Below, piece by piece: positions 8,602 to 16,859 of a stretch of 42,759 nt of DNA. This stretch comes from Cytophagales bacterium (GTDB lineage: Bacteria > Bacteroidota > Bacteroidia > Cytophagales > Cyclobacteriaceae). The notes beneath the pieces were generated by a model that ran no database searches, was not told the DNA's origin, and was given only the letters and a program-made list of their open reading frames with translations. Location: assembly GCA_022360875.1 (NCBI GenBank), contig JAKSBZ010000059.1, positions 1 to 42,759 of the forward strand, in the 5' to 3' direction. Every line of letters starts with the position of its first letter. Position 1 is the first letter of the stretch. A program made the translations under genes and the position numbers.

Positions 8602-10473
8602 TTACGCCTTTAGCTGCTTTTCATTCTCAATTTGTCTTGTCTGCAAATCTTTCGGATAATCCTCCAGCTTATTGTACCAATTCTTTTTAAGCACCGCCAT
8701 CGAGCACAGCATCACTGCGGTGGATACCGCCAGACTTTCATAATTTCTGATCACCAAGTATATCGGCATCAGTATAAGCGACATCTGCCACGCAATACCC
8801 ACTCCGCAGTTAAACATGTCCCGTCCAAAATTCTGATTAGGCAATGCTTCCGGCCGGCGCTTTTTAAGTTTCTCATACACCGGACCCCAGAAACCCCATG
8901 GGCGCACTTTCTCGTAAAAGCTGATTAGCACTTCCTCATCATCTGGAGGCGTTAACAGACTGCCTGCTACAGAACCGGTCAAGGCAATAAGGAAGATCGC
9001 CGGAAACAGATACAGCACCTGTACTTCGGGCAGAAACAGCGGCAAAAACAAGGAAGCAAACAAACCCGCAAGCATGCCCCAGAAATAGCCGTAGCTGTTG
9101 AAGCGCCACCAAACCCACTTGAGCATATTCGACGCCGAGTAGCCCCCGAACAAAGCCGCGACGATCCACTTAAGCGCCGAATCGATGGAATCCACAAACA
9201 GCCCCATGGAAATACCGACCAAAACAATCGCCAAAGACACCCAGCGGCTCATCGACACATATTCCTTCGGCGTCTTGCTCGGTTTCAGATATTTTTTGTA
9301 AATGTCATTGACGATATACGCAGGCCCGGCGTTCACGCTCGCCGCAAAGGTGGACATGAAAGCCGAAACCAGGCCCGCAAGCAGCACGCCTTTCAGACCC
9401 ACTGGAATCAAATTGTTCAGCGTATAAGGCAGAATGGTTTCAGAATCGAAACTTCCGGCGGTTCGGTATTCAGGAAGCAGATATATTAACGCCATTGCCG
9501 TAAGTCCGGCAACCATCAGGTATCTTGGAATAAACAGCACCAGCGACACAATACCGCTCATCTTGGCGGCGTCCCGAGGCCTTTCCGTTGCCAGAATGCG
9601 CTGCATGTCGTAACCCGGCACCGGCCCGGCAATGCTCACAAGAATCCCCTTGAACACCATCATGCCCATAACAATCGAAAACCACTCGTAACCGTCGGAG
9701 CGGATCTTCTCCTCGATCTGAGGCAGAATAAGCGACCAGTCAAGATTGAGCTTCCAGCCAAACCACACATTTTCCCAGCCTTCCGGAACGATTGTGCGAA
9801 GCTGCAGCGCGTCGATCTTGTAAATGGCTATGGCTCCAACGGCCAGGCACGCCAGGGTCATAACCAAAAACTGCAGCAGTTCTGTAACCACCACGCTGTA
9901 CATACCGCCCTTCACCACATAAGCCGTGCTCACCAGCATAATAATGCCTGCATACACATGCTTGGAAGGAATGTCGAACATTGAAGTGTGGATTGACAAA
10001 TCCCAGGGGAAAAACACTTCGGAAAACTTGCCGATTCCCTCGAAACCATAGGCGATAAAACCGATTACGCTGAAAACGGCAAATACTACAACTATAATAT
10101 GCGAAAGCCTGCTGCCCGTTCCTTCCCCGAACCTTGTCTTCAGCCACTCCGCCCCGGTCATAACATTGGAACGCCTCAGCCAGACAGCCATAAAAACCAT
10201 AAGGAAAATCTGGTTCCACACCGGCCAAAGCCAAGGCAGCCAAACGCTCTTCAATCCATATACAAAACAGATGGAAACCATCCACATTGTTCCGGTAATA
10301 TCGAACATTCCTGAAGCATTGGAAACTCCCAGCAGATACCAGGGAATTTTATTCCCGCCCAGAAAATAAGCATTCATATTCTTTGAAGCCTTTTTCGATA
10401 TCCACCACCCGATCGCCACAGTTACCACGAGGTAACCCACAATAATCGAAAGATCAATCTCGGTTAAATTCAT
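8602..10473 (-). CDS. Sodium:solute symporter (SSS family) of the mannoside locus
   Basis: 623 residues with about 13-14 hydrophobic segments. The first helix (IDLSIIVGYLVVTVAIGWWI) and the following segment NMNAYFLGGNKIPWYLLGVS are typical of the SSS family, in which sodium flow drives solute uptake across the inner membrane. It is the first gene of the operon, 16 bp before the GH130 phosphorylase. Symporters are common partners of GH130 enzymes, so the likely substrate is a small mannoside such as Man-GlcNAc moved from periplasm to cytoplasm. A hydrophilic stretch rich in charged residues precedes the last two helices, as in longer SSS members. Substrate choice is inferred only from the neighbours. 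Confidence 0.92.
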   Translation of the reverse strand: MNLTEIDLSIIVGYLVVTVAIGWWISKKASKNMNAYFLGGNKIPWYLLGVSNASGMFDITGTMWMVSICFVYGLKSVWLPWLWPVWNQIFLMVFMAVWLRRSNVMTGAEWLKTRFGEGTGSRLSHIIVVVFAVFSVIGFIAYGFEGIGKFSEVFFPWDLSIHTSMFDIPSKHVYAGIIMLVSTAYVVKGGMYSVVVTELLQFLVMTLACLAVGAIAIYKIDALQLRTIVPEGWENVWFGWKLNLDWSLILPQIEEKIRSDGYEWFSIVMGMMVFKGILVSIAGPVPGYDMQRILATERPRDAAKMSGIVSLVLFIPRYLMVAGLTAMALIYLLPEYRTAGSFDSETILPYTLNNLIPVGLKGVLLAGLVSAFMSTFAASVNAGPAYIVNDIYKKYLKPSKTPKEYVSMSRWVSLAIVLVGISMGLFVDSIDSALKWIVAALFGGYSASNMLKWVWWRFNSYGYFWGMLAGLFASLFLPLFLPEVQVLYLFPAIFLIALTGSVAGSLLTPPDDEEVLISFYEKVRPWGFWGPVYEKLKKRRPEALPNQNFGRDMFNCGVGIAWQMSLILMPIYLVIRNYESLAVSTAVMLCSMAVLKKNWYNKLEDYPKDLQTRQIENEKQLKA

Positions 10474-11024
10474 GTCAAACTACTTTATCATTCTCTTACT
10501 AAAAAATTCCGAGCTGCGGCATTTCACGGCTTGGCACAGCCTTCAACTCACCGCTCATAACGTGCCGTCAAGCTATATCCCCTTCCTGAACTGAAGCTAT
10601 CAATTCGCTTACTTTGGACGTACATTTTGCCTATTTTGCAAAAAAGATTGCTTTTTTTATCTGTTTTTGAGAAATTTATAAAGGATCAGATTAACAATTT
10701 TTCTTAATACTTTTTTAAGCCAATAATTTTTTTCAGTAGAAAAATTTCAAAAAAACCAACTCACACAAAAACTATGTTTTGTTTTATTGCAAAAAAACTC
10801 AACACCAAAACTCCGCAGCTGCTTTTTGATAAACTCATACAGGAAAAAAGAGCTTTTGCTCTGCACATATACATGTTCTCGCAATAATTCGATTCATCTG
10901 CCGAACATAGCCTTAAGACCAAACGCCTTCCAAGACCGACAATTCAAGGGGAAATAAAATTCAAGACCAACCCATTTGCCGCCCCTTTTGCCACACAGCC
11001 ATTTATTTCCAAAAACTGCGTAAC
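10474..11024. promoter_or_regulatory. 551-bp divergent control region between the mannoside operon and its putative regulator
   Basis: No ORF worth calling is seen. The DNA is AT-rich, especially at 10640-10800, with long A and T runs. An imperfect 18-bp palindrome (ACAAAA...TTTTGT, 10765-10782) lies near the middle, and TGAACTGAA, shared with the susC leader, is at 10587-10595. I did not find a convincing -33/-7 pair in either direction. The region must hold the promoters of both the operon (-) and the regulator (+). Confidence 0.5.
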
Positions 11025-13196
11025 ATGAGGAGACTATTCATTCTGTCATCCATTTTTCTTCTTTTGTTCTTTACTCACGCTCTTCCTGGAGCAGACAAGA
11101 ACAGCCAATTCGGAGGGCTTCGGTTTCGGTCGCGTTATCATTCCATCGAAGAAAGAACCCAGCTGGACCTCACGAGGCAAAGTCCGTTCATCTGCCAAAA
11201 TAATTTCCGCCTTACATTCGATCTGGCAATAGCCCGCCACTCGGTTTTCGGATATATATTCAGACTGCGGCACATCAGCCAACACACACTTGAACTGATC
11301 TTTCATCCGTCTCTGCCCGAGAGCCCGAACGCTTTTCTTAAGGTAATTCTAAACGGCAGACAAATCCTCGCCAAGCTTGCCGTTCCAAAAAACAAGCTTG
11401 CCGATGCCCGTTGGCATACTTTCGATATAAATCTGAACCTCACAGACAAGCTAATTCGACTTTCTTTTCTAAACGACAGCTTGCAGCATCATCTGAGCGG
11501 CATGCCGCGGCAGGCTAAAGAATGGCAGCTCGTGTTCGGCTCGGCTCCCGGCCTTCAGCCACCAATCACAGACATTCCCTGCTTCTCAATAAGAAATGTG
11601 CGCGTCTGCACAGACGAAAAAAACAATTTCCGCTGGCCTCTGAACGAAAGCATGGGCAACAGAGCCATAGATCTGAAACAAGGCAGGCTGGCGTATATAA
11701 AGCATCCGCAGTGGCTTTCTCCCAACCATTATTACTGGGAAAAGGCTGGCTCGCTGAAAACACACACCCGCTCAGGCGTTGCTTACGACGTAGACAGCAA
11801 TCTTTTCTGGATTGTGGAAAAAGACCGGCTGCGAGCCTTCGATCCAAACACTGCACAAACCCGAAAAGTTAGCCTGAACCACAGTCAGCCTTTTCTGCCC
11901 AACAAAAAAATCCGTGCTTTTTACAGCGCGCATTCCCAAAAACTGAAGGCTTATCAGCCCGAAGCCGGCAGAATCCGCACTTTCGATTTTCACCGTTCCC
12001 GTTGGTCAGCTTTTGATAAGGAGCAAAAATACCGAAACGAATACCAGCACCACAACCTCGTCTTCGACCCCGTTTCACGCAACTATTATGCGCTGTCAGG
12101 ATACGGGTACTATACCTACAAAAACCACCTGCGCCAATACGACTCACTCGCTCATTCCTGGTCTCGGATTCCCTATGAAAACCGCTCGCTGTATCCCCGC
12201 TACCTGTCGGGCACCGGGCATCTGAAAGATTCGGAATTTCTGGTATTCGGAGGACGGGGCAACGAAGAAGGACTGCAGGAGCTGCATGTCCGAAATTTTA
12301 TGGATTTGCACTTGCTGGATCTCGCGGCAAAAAAGGCGAAGCTGCTTTGGAAGGATTCTCTGAACAGTCACCACCTTGCACCGGTCAGGTCCCTGATTCC
12401 TTTCGAAAAACAAAATCAGTTCTATGCGCTTCTTTACAATCCCGAAAAAGAGAATACACATTTGAGGCTGTATCAAATCTCTCTTAAAACTCCGGAAATA
12501 CAAGCTGTCAGCGACACCATTCCCTACATCTTCAAAGACGTTCTGTCGGATGCCGACCTGTTCTATGACTCGCAGAATCAAAGGCTGTTCGCATACACCC
12601 AGCACAGGCTAACAAATGATTCTTCCCTTTTGAATATATATTCTCTCCGTTTCCCTCCCGGACTTGCATGCTTACAGCCCGTCGCCCAGAGCTCGATATT
12701 TAAAGACTGGACCGCGCTGCTGATTCTCTCCGTCTGGGGACTGGCCAGCCTGGGAGCAATGTGCTTCCTGCTGCTGAAAATGATAAGCAGCGTTTCCGAA
12801 AGAAGCGATTCCCCAGACATGGAAAACAAAGATGAAACGCTTCCCCGCCAGCCTGCAGCCAACTGCCTGCGCATCTTCGGCCCTTTCCAGGCCTTCGACA
12901 GCTCGGGGAACGACATCGCCAAGCTTTTTACACCAAAGCTAAAAGAGACTTTCATGATGATTCTCATCAACGAAGTGTACTACCAGAAAGGCCTAACCTC
13001 CGACAAACTCATCGAACACCTCTGGCCCTTTTCTCCAAGAGAAAAAGCCCAGAACACCCGCTCAATAGCCATCAAACGCATCCGCACAATACTTGAAAAT
13101 ATCGATGGGCTTTCGCTGGTCTTCGAAGACAATATGTGGAGTTTGAAAATTTCGAAACCCTTTCCTGCGATTTCATCCACTTCAGCGAAATCATAA
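11025..13196 (+). CDS. Membrane-anchored LamG/propeller winged-helix regulator, main part (frameshifted)
   Basis: 723 residues in this frame. A signal peptide (about 1-22) is followed by a beta-rich, LamG-like region (about 35-200), then a region with WIVEKDRLRAFDP, YYALSGYGYYTY and FLVFGGRGNEEG that looks like a Kelch or galactose-oxidase propeller (about 240-540). One membrane helix lies at about 564-586. A cytoplasmic winged-helix domain at about 612-707 (LIEHLWPFSPREKAQNTRSI) resembles SARP/OmpR-type DNA-binding domains. The topology implies periplasmic ligand sensing linked directly to DNA binding. It is divergent from the mannoside operon and is its likely regulator. The last 20 or so residues look non-native, because the conserved C-terminus continues in the -1 frame (13136-13603). 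The real gene probably spans 11025-13603. Confidence 0.75.
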   Translation: MRRLFILSSIFLLLFFTHALPGADKNSQFGGLRFRSRYHSIEERTQLDLTRQSPFICQNNFRLTFDLAIARHSVFGYIFRLRHISQHTLELIFHPSLPESPNAFLKVILNGRQILAKLAVPKNKLADARWHTFDINLNLTDKLIRLSFLNDSLQHHLSGMPRQAKEWQLVFGSAPGLQPPITDIPCFSIRNVRVCTDEKNNFRWPLNESMGNRAIDLKQGRLAYIKHPQWLSPNHYYWEKAGSLKTHTRSGVAYDVDSNLFWIVEKDRLRAFDPNTAQTRKVSLNHSQPFLPNKKIRAFYSAHSQKLKAYQPEAGRIRTFDFHRSRWSAFDKEQKYRNEYQHHNLVFDPVSRNYYALSGYGYYTYKNHLRQYDSLAHSWSRIPYENRSLYPRYLSGTGHLKDSEFLVFGGRGNEEGLQELHVRNFMDLHLLDLAAKKAKLLWKDSLNSHHLAPVRSLIPFEKQNQFYALLYNPEKENTHLRLYQISLKTPEIQAVSDTIPYIFKDVLSDADLFYDSQNQRLFAYTQHRLTNDSSLLNIYSLRFPPGLACLQPVAQSSIFKDWTALLILSVWGLASLGAMCFLLLKMISSVSERSDSPDMENKDETLPRQPAANCLRIFGPFQAFDSSGNDIAKLFTPKLKETFMMILINEVYYQKGLTSDKLIEHLWPFSPREKAQNTRSIAIKRIRTILENIDGLSLVFEDNMWSLKISKPFPAISSTSAKS

Positions 13197-13603
13197 GTTC
13201 CCTGAAAAAGAATCCGAACCAAAAAAGCAAAGCAGACCAGCTAATCGAGCTGTTCGAAAAGGATTTACTGATTTCCCTGCACCGCAACGAATGGCTCGAT
13301 GAAAAAATCTCTTTAATCATTACCGACACTATTTCATTGCTCATCCGCTTTCTGCAGAACAACCACAGCCAGCTGAACGATAATTACATCATTAAAGCGG
13401 CAGACCTTATACTGCAAATTGACGAGCTGGAGGACCAGGCCCTCAAATTCAAACTGCTTAGCCTAAACCGGCAAAAGCAGCACGCAAAAATGCACAGTGA
13501 ATTCGAGCGATTTACAAAAAAATACGAGTCTCTATACAATGAAACCTACCCGCTAGGCTTAATGGAAATTCTGGAGAAAAAAGAAAAAATGGCTGAATGC
13601 TAA
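13136..13603 (+). CDS. C-terminal helical part of the membrane-anchored regulator, in the -1 frame
   Basis: 155 codons, with only a GTG as possible start and no ribosome-binding site. The region reads EFENFETLSCDFIHF, then a helical, TPR/BTAD-like stretch with KDLLISLHRNEWLDE and FERFTKKYESLYNETYPLG. This is what would be expected directly after the winged helix in the Bacteroidota regulator family with a Kelch-type sensor. It therefore belongs to the upstream gene. The frames join best around 13137-13148, where NMW of frame 0 would meet EFENFE of this frame. Causes could be a true mutation, a base missing from the assembly, or less likely recoding. No canonical X-XXY-YYZ slippery heptamer is in register. 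It is probably not an independent gene. Confidence 0.7.
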   Translation: MEFENFETLSCDFIHFSEIISSLKKNPNQKSKADQLIELFEKDLLISLHRNEWLDEKISLIITDTISLLIRFLQNNHSQLNDNYIIKAADLILQIDELEDQALKFKLLSLNRQKQHAKMHSEFERFTKKYESLYNETYPLGLMEILEKKEKMAEC

Positions 13604-13619
13604 CCAACAACAACCGCTG

Positions 13620-14456
13620 CTATCTCTTCTTTCGGACGTCATAAATCAACTTGCCAGCCATGCTCCACTCGCGTTCGATATGCGGCACAAAGCGCTTGTC
13701 GAACGGATCTTTTCCGTAATTGATGCGCCGCTTCCGTCTTCTGCGCCCTTTGACGTCTTCGTAATATTCGGTCCAAATGCCCGTCTTTACGCCGAACTTG
13801 TAAAATCCCTGCACGGCTACCTGCCCGCTTTCAAAAAACTTGTAGTAAGCTCCGTCCGCCTGCTTGTAATGTATCTGGACAACCTCTTTCATCTGTCCTT
13901 TCTCCTGATTGTAATAAGTCACATGCGAGTCCTTGGCCCAGCCTCTGAAAAACTTGCGTTTGTCGGTTAGCACCCCTTTGCGGCTGTAGGTCGTCCAGCG
14001 GCCGTGTTTCATGCCTTTATAAAAAATTCCCTCGGCAAGCACCGTCTCGCCCAGCATGCGCTTGTACGGACCATGAAGCAAAACTCCGCGCGGTTTTATC
14101 TTCTTTGAATTGACAATTTTCCTTGCTTTGGGATCGAACCAGTACACCTCCTGCACATAAGTGTCCAGCTCCTGTTTCCCGGGTTCTTTCAACACATTGA
14201 AAAGCTCCCATACCAGCTTGTTGCGCGCACCGCTGTAAGCTGAAGCCTTCCGCGTTTTTATTCCGTAATACTCATTTTTTTTCTTTTTCTTCTCTTTCTT
14301 AGCTTCTTCCTCGTCCTTCTTCTTTTCTTCCTCTTCCTCTGTTTTCAATTTAAAAGAAATAGGCGTATAGTTTTCCAGATCCAGCTTTTCGGTTTGCGAA
14401 AAAACTCTGGAAGCATTCAGCAGACAGGCAACTAAGAAAAAAAAAACAACTCTCAT
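13620..14456 (-). CDS. Secreted MORN-like (YwqK-type) repeat protein with a charged linker
   Basis: 278 residues from the ATG at 14456. A GTG seven codons upstream is less likely because it would precede the signal peptide. The signal peptide ends near VFSQ. A strongly charged Glu/Lys tract follows (about residues 41-60). The C-terminal half has repeated short motifs such as HGPYKRM, GIFYKGMKHGRWTTYSRKG and VQGFYKFGVKTGIWTEYYE, typical of MORN-like repeats in Bacteroidota proteins often labelled as YwqK-family antitoxins. No enzymatic motif is seen and no toxin partner is adjacent. Its location is probably periplasm or cell surface. It converges on the regulator gene with a 16-bp gap and no visible terminator. 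Confidence 0.75.
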   Translation of the reverse strand: MRVVFFFLVACLLNASRVFSQTEKLDLENYTPISFKLKTEEEEEKKKDEEEAKKEKKKKKNEYYGIKTRKASAYSGARNKLVWELFNVLKEPGKQELDTYVQEVYWFDPKARKIVNSKKIKPRGVLLHGPYKRMLGETVLAEGIFYKGMKHGRWTTYSRKGVLTDKRKFFRGWAKDSHVTYYNQEKGQMKEVVQIHYKQADGAYYKFFESGQVAVQGFYKFGVKTGIWTEYYEDVKGRRRRKRRINYGKDPFDKRFVPHIEREWSMAGKLIYDVRKKR

Positions 14457-14508
14457 ACAGGTAATAATATGATTCACAGCGCCTAAAATAAGGATTAAGA
14501 GTCTTCCG

Positions 14509-14542
14509 AAAAAGAAAAAAGACCGCTAATTACTTAACGGCC
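14509..14542 (-). terminator. Rho-independent terminator of htpG
   Basis: Read on the minus strand, a 9-bp stem (14534-14542 with 14521-14529, two G-U pairs) closes the GNRA-type loop GTAA and is followed by TTTTTTCTTT. It lies 120 bp after the htpG stop and before the MORN-like gene, so it separates the two transcripts. Confidence 0.8.
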
Positions 14543-14661
14543 TTTCCTGCTGTATAAATACAAATAAGTGCTTCGTACTTTTTATTATTTTCAGTTATGT
14601 TTCTTAGCCAGCAATTTAGCTAAATAATAACATTCTATTAATTACCTGCAGTACTTACTTA

Positions 14662-16551
14662 TTATTTCGAAGCCAGCTCAACGCTTCGGTTGATAAAACT
14701 GGTCAGTTTGTTTCCAGTAAGCATATTCTGAGCAAGCAGCGAGATGTCAAATGCCTGTTTTGCCAGCGAAAGCTTCTCTTCCTCGTCTTCAGTTTTCAGA
14801 ATCTTAGCCACCAAACCGTGATTGGCGTTTACTGAGGCATTGAATTGCTCAGGCATCTGTCCGAACATTGCCATGCCTCCTCCTCCGTTGGCCTGCATGT
14901 CGCGCATGCGGCGCATAAACTCAGGACGGGTAATGGTCAGCGGCAGATCGTCAGCAGCCATCGGCGCAACCTCCACAGTGTAGGCTTTGTCGTCAATCGC
15001 TTTTTCAAAGATTTCTTTCACCTGCTTTTGCTCTTCCTCAGACAGCACAGCCTCCAGTTTTTCCTCTTTCGGAATCAGCTTGTCCGGCGTGTCGGCATCC
15101 ACGCGCTTGAACTGAACTTTTTCAAGTTTTTGCTCCAGTGTGTTAACCAAGTGGCTGTCCAACGGACCGTTAAGCTTCAGCACGTCGAAACCACGGTTTT
15201 TAGCCGACTGAATGTAACCGTCCTGCGCTTCGATATCGTTTGAATAAAGCGCCACCAAGTTGCCGTCCTTGCCTTTCTGATTTACTTCTATCAGAGCTTT
15301 ATACTCCTCGATAGTAGAGAACTTGTTTTCCACGTTTTCCAGCACCAAAAATTTCGAAGCGCGGTCGTAGAATTTCTCGTCAGTGATCATCCCGTATTTC
15401 ACGAAGATCCCCGTGCTGCTCCACTTTTCCTCAAAACCTTCGCGGTCCTTTTTGAAGATGTCGTTCAGCTTTTCAGCCACCTTCTTGGTGATGTAATTGT
15501 TGATCTTCTTCACGTTGCTGTCCGACTGCAGGAAGCTTCGCGAAACGTTCAGCGGAATGTCCGGCGAATCGATCACGCCGTGCAGCAGCTGCAGGAACTC
15601 AGGCACAATGTCCTTCACTTCGTCGGTAATGAAAACCTGCTTCGAATAAAGCTGAATGTGGTTTTTCTGCAAGTCGAACGTCTCTTTGACTTTCGGGAAA
15701 TAAAGAATTCCCGTCAGGTTGAACGGATAGTCCACGTTCAGGTGAATCCAGAAAAGAGGCTCGTCGAAAGTGAAAGGATACAGTTCGCGGTAAAAAGCCA
15801 GATAATCCTCGTCCTTAAGGTCAGACGGCGATTTTGTCCAAATCGGATTCGGATTGTTCACCACATTGTCCTTCACCACTTTCTCTTCCTTGGCGTCGTC
15901 GCCTTCGCCCTGCTTTACAGTTTCTTCCTTGGTGCCGAACACCACTTCAACAGGCAGGAACTTGCAGTATTTGTTCAGAATTCCCGACAGACGGCTTTCC
16001 GAAAGAAACTCCTCCGAGTCCTCAGCCACATGCAGAATCACTTCAGTACCGCGTGTAGTTTTATCCGATTCGCTCAGCTCGTATGACGTGCTTCCGTCGC
16101 AAATCCAGCGAACTGCCTTTGAGTCCTCTTTGCATGACAGAGTGTTGATTTCCACCTCTTTTGCAACCATAAACGCCGAGTAGAAACCCAAACCGAACAT
16201 CCCGATGATGCTCTGCTGATCCTGCGAATCTTTGTATTTTTCGACAAACTCGGTTGCACCAGAAAAAGCAATCTGGTTAATGTACTTTTTCACTTCTTCA
16301 CCTGTCATCCCGATACCGCTGTCGGCAATCGTAATCGTCTTGGCTTTCTCGTCAAAAGACACCTTCACTTTCAGCTCGCCCATTTCTCCCTTGAACTCCC
16401 CGACAGAGCTCAGCTGCTTGAGCTTCTGGGTTGCGTCCACTGCATTGGACACCAGCTCGCGAAGAAAAATCTCGTGATCCGAATACAAAAACTTCTTGAT
16501 AATAGGGAATATATTTTCCGTATGGATAGAGATAGAACCTTTCTCTTGCAT
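14662..16551 (-). CDS. htpG: Molecular chaperone HtpG (bacterial Hsp90)
   Basis: 629 residues, the usual bacterial Hsp90 length. The N-terminal GHKL ATPase domain has all the expected motifs: Glu32 and Asn36 in RELVSNAVDA, Asp77 in IADSGIGM, and the lid glycines in GMFGLGFYSAF (about 118-127). The middle domain carries the SRSFLQSD loop with the conserved Arg that contacts ATP. The C-terminal dimerisation domain ends at VELASK. HtpG is a cytosolic ATP-dependent chaperone for late folding steps. It appears monocistronic, with its own terminator and a divergent upstream region containing ordered TGACA/TGTCA boxes that suggest stress control. Confidence 0.98.
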   Translation of the reverse strand: MQEKGSISIHTENIFPIIKKFLYSDHEIFLRELVSNAVDATQKLKQLSSVGEFKGEMGELKVKVSFDEKAKTITIADSGIGMTGEEVKKYINQIAFSGATEFVEKYKDSQDQQSIIGMFGLGFYSAFMVAKEVEINTLSCKEDSKAVRWICDGSTSYELSESDKTTRGTEVILHVAEDSEEFLSESRLSGILNKYCKFLPVEVVFGTKEETVKQGEGDDAKEEKVVKDNVVNNPNPIWTKSPSDLKDEDYLAFYRELYPFTFDEPLFWIHLNVDYPFNLTGILYFPKVKETFDLQKNHIQLYSKQVFITDEVKDIVPEFLQLLHGVIDSPDIPLNVSRSFLQSDSNVKKINNYITKKVAEKLNDIFKKDREGFEEKWSSTGIFVKYGMITDEKFYDRASKFLVLENVENKFSTIEEYKALIEVNQKGKDGNLVALYSNDIEAQDGYIQSAKNRGFDVLKLNGPLDSHLVNTLEQKLEKVQFKRVDADTPDKLIPKEEKLEAVLSEEEQKQVKEIFEKAIDDKAYTVEVAPMAADDLPLTITRPEFMRRMRDMQANGGGGMAMFGQMPEQFNASVNANHGLVAKILKTEDEEEKLSLAKQAFDISLLAQNMLTGNKLTSFINRSVELASK

Positions 16552-16598
16552 ATGTATCTATTTTAGCGTTTCAATTAATTTTCGACAATGCCAGAACC

Positions 16599-16658
16599 CA
16601 AATTCTATTCCAAGCCGGCAAGAGGCGCAAAAGTGTCAGAAAAGGTGACAAACTGACA
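16599..16658 (-). promoter_or_regulatory. Candidate htpG promoter with three TGACA/TGTCA boxes
   Basis: On the minus strand a TTTG (16631-16628) stands 20 bp before TAGAATTTG (16607-16599), close to the Bacteroidota -33 TTTG / -7 TAnnTTTG pattern but with one extra base in the -7 box. Just upstream of the -33 box are three pentamers: TGTCA at 16634-16638 and TGACA at 16646-16650 and 16654-16658. The outer pair is inverted. This position suits an activator or repressor site. The predicted start lies about 40 bp before the htpG ATG. Confidence 0.5.
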
Positions 16659-16798
16659 GCTGAGATATTCTTTTTGGAAATGTTTTTGTTGAACCATCCT
16701 TAACATTGCCAGCAGAAGCATCCAGAATTTTTAGGATTTTAGATATAAATCATTTAAATATAGTTGAGAATCAATATGTGAATTTTATGATTTATTAC

Positions 16799-16806
16799 TA
16801 CATTTG
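16799..16806 (+). promoter_or_regulatory. Candidate -7 box for the 16860 gene
   Basis: TACATTTG matches the Bacteroidota -7 consensus TAnnTTTG exactly. A weak -33 (TGTG, 16777-16780) stands 18 bp upstream. The leader would be about 50 nt. The rest of the 308-bp gap 16552-16859 is AT-rich and holds no gene besides the htpG control elements. Confidence 0.35.
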
Positions 16807-16859
16807 ATACTAAGGCAATACACACACAGCGCAAGGATTATCAAAAAAAACGAGGTATA

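Noticed and set aside
10765-10782. 18-bp imperfect palindrome as an operator of the mannoside operon
   Set aside because: Two mismatched pairs within an A/T-run-rich region make chance likely; kept only as a note in the control-region entry.
13134-13160. Programmed -1 ribosomal frameshift in the regulator
   Set aside because: The bases TTG AAA ATT TCG do not form an in-register X-XXY-YYZ heptamer, and no clear downstream pseudoknot was seen. Mutation or sequence error is simpler.
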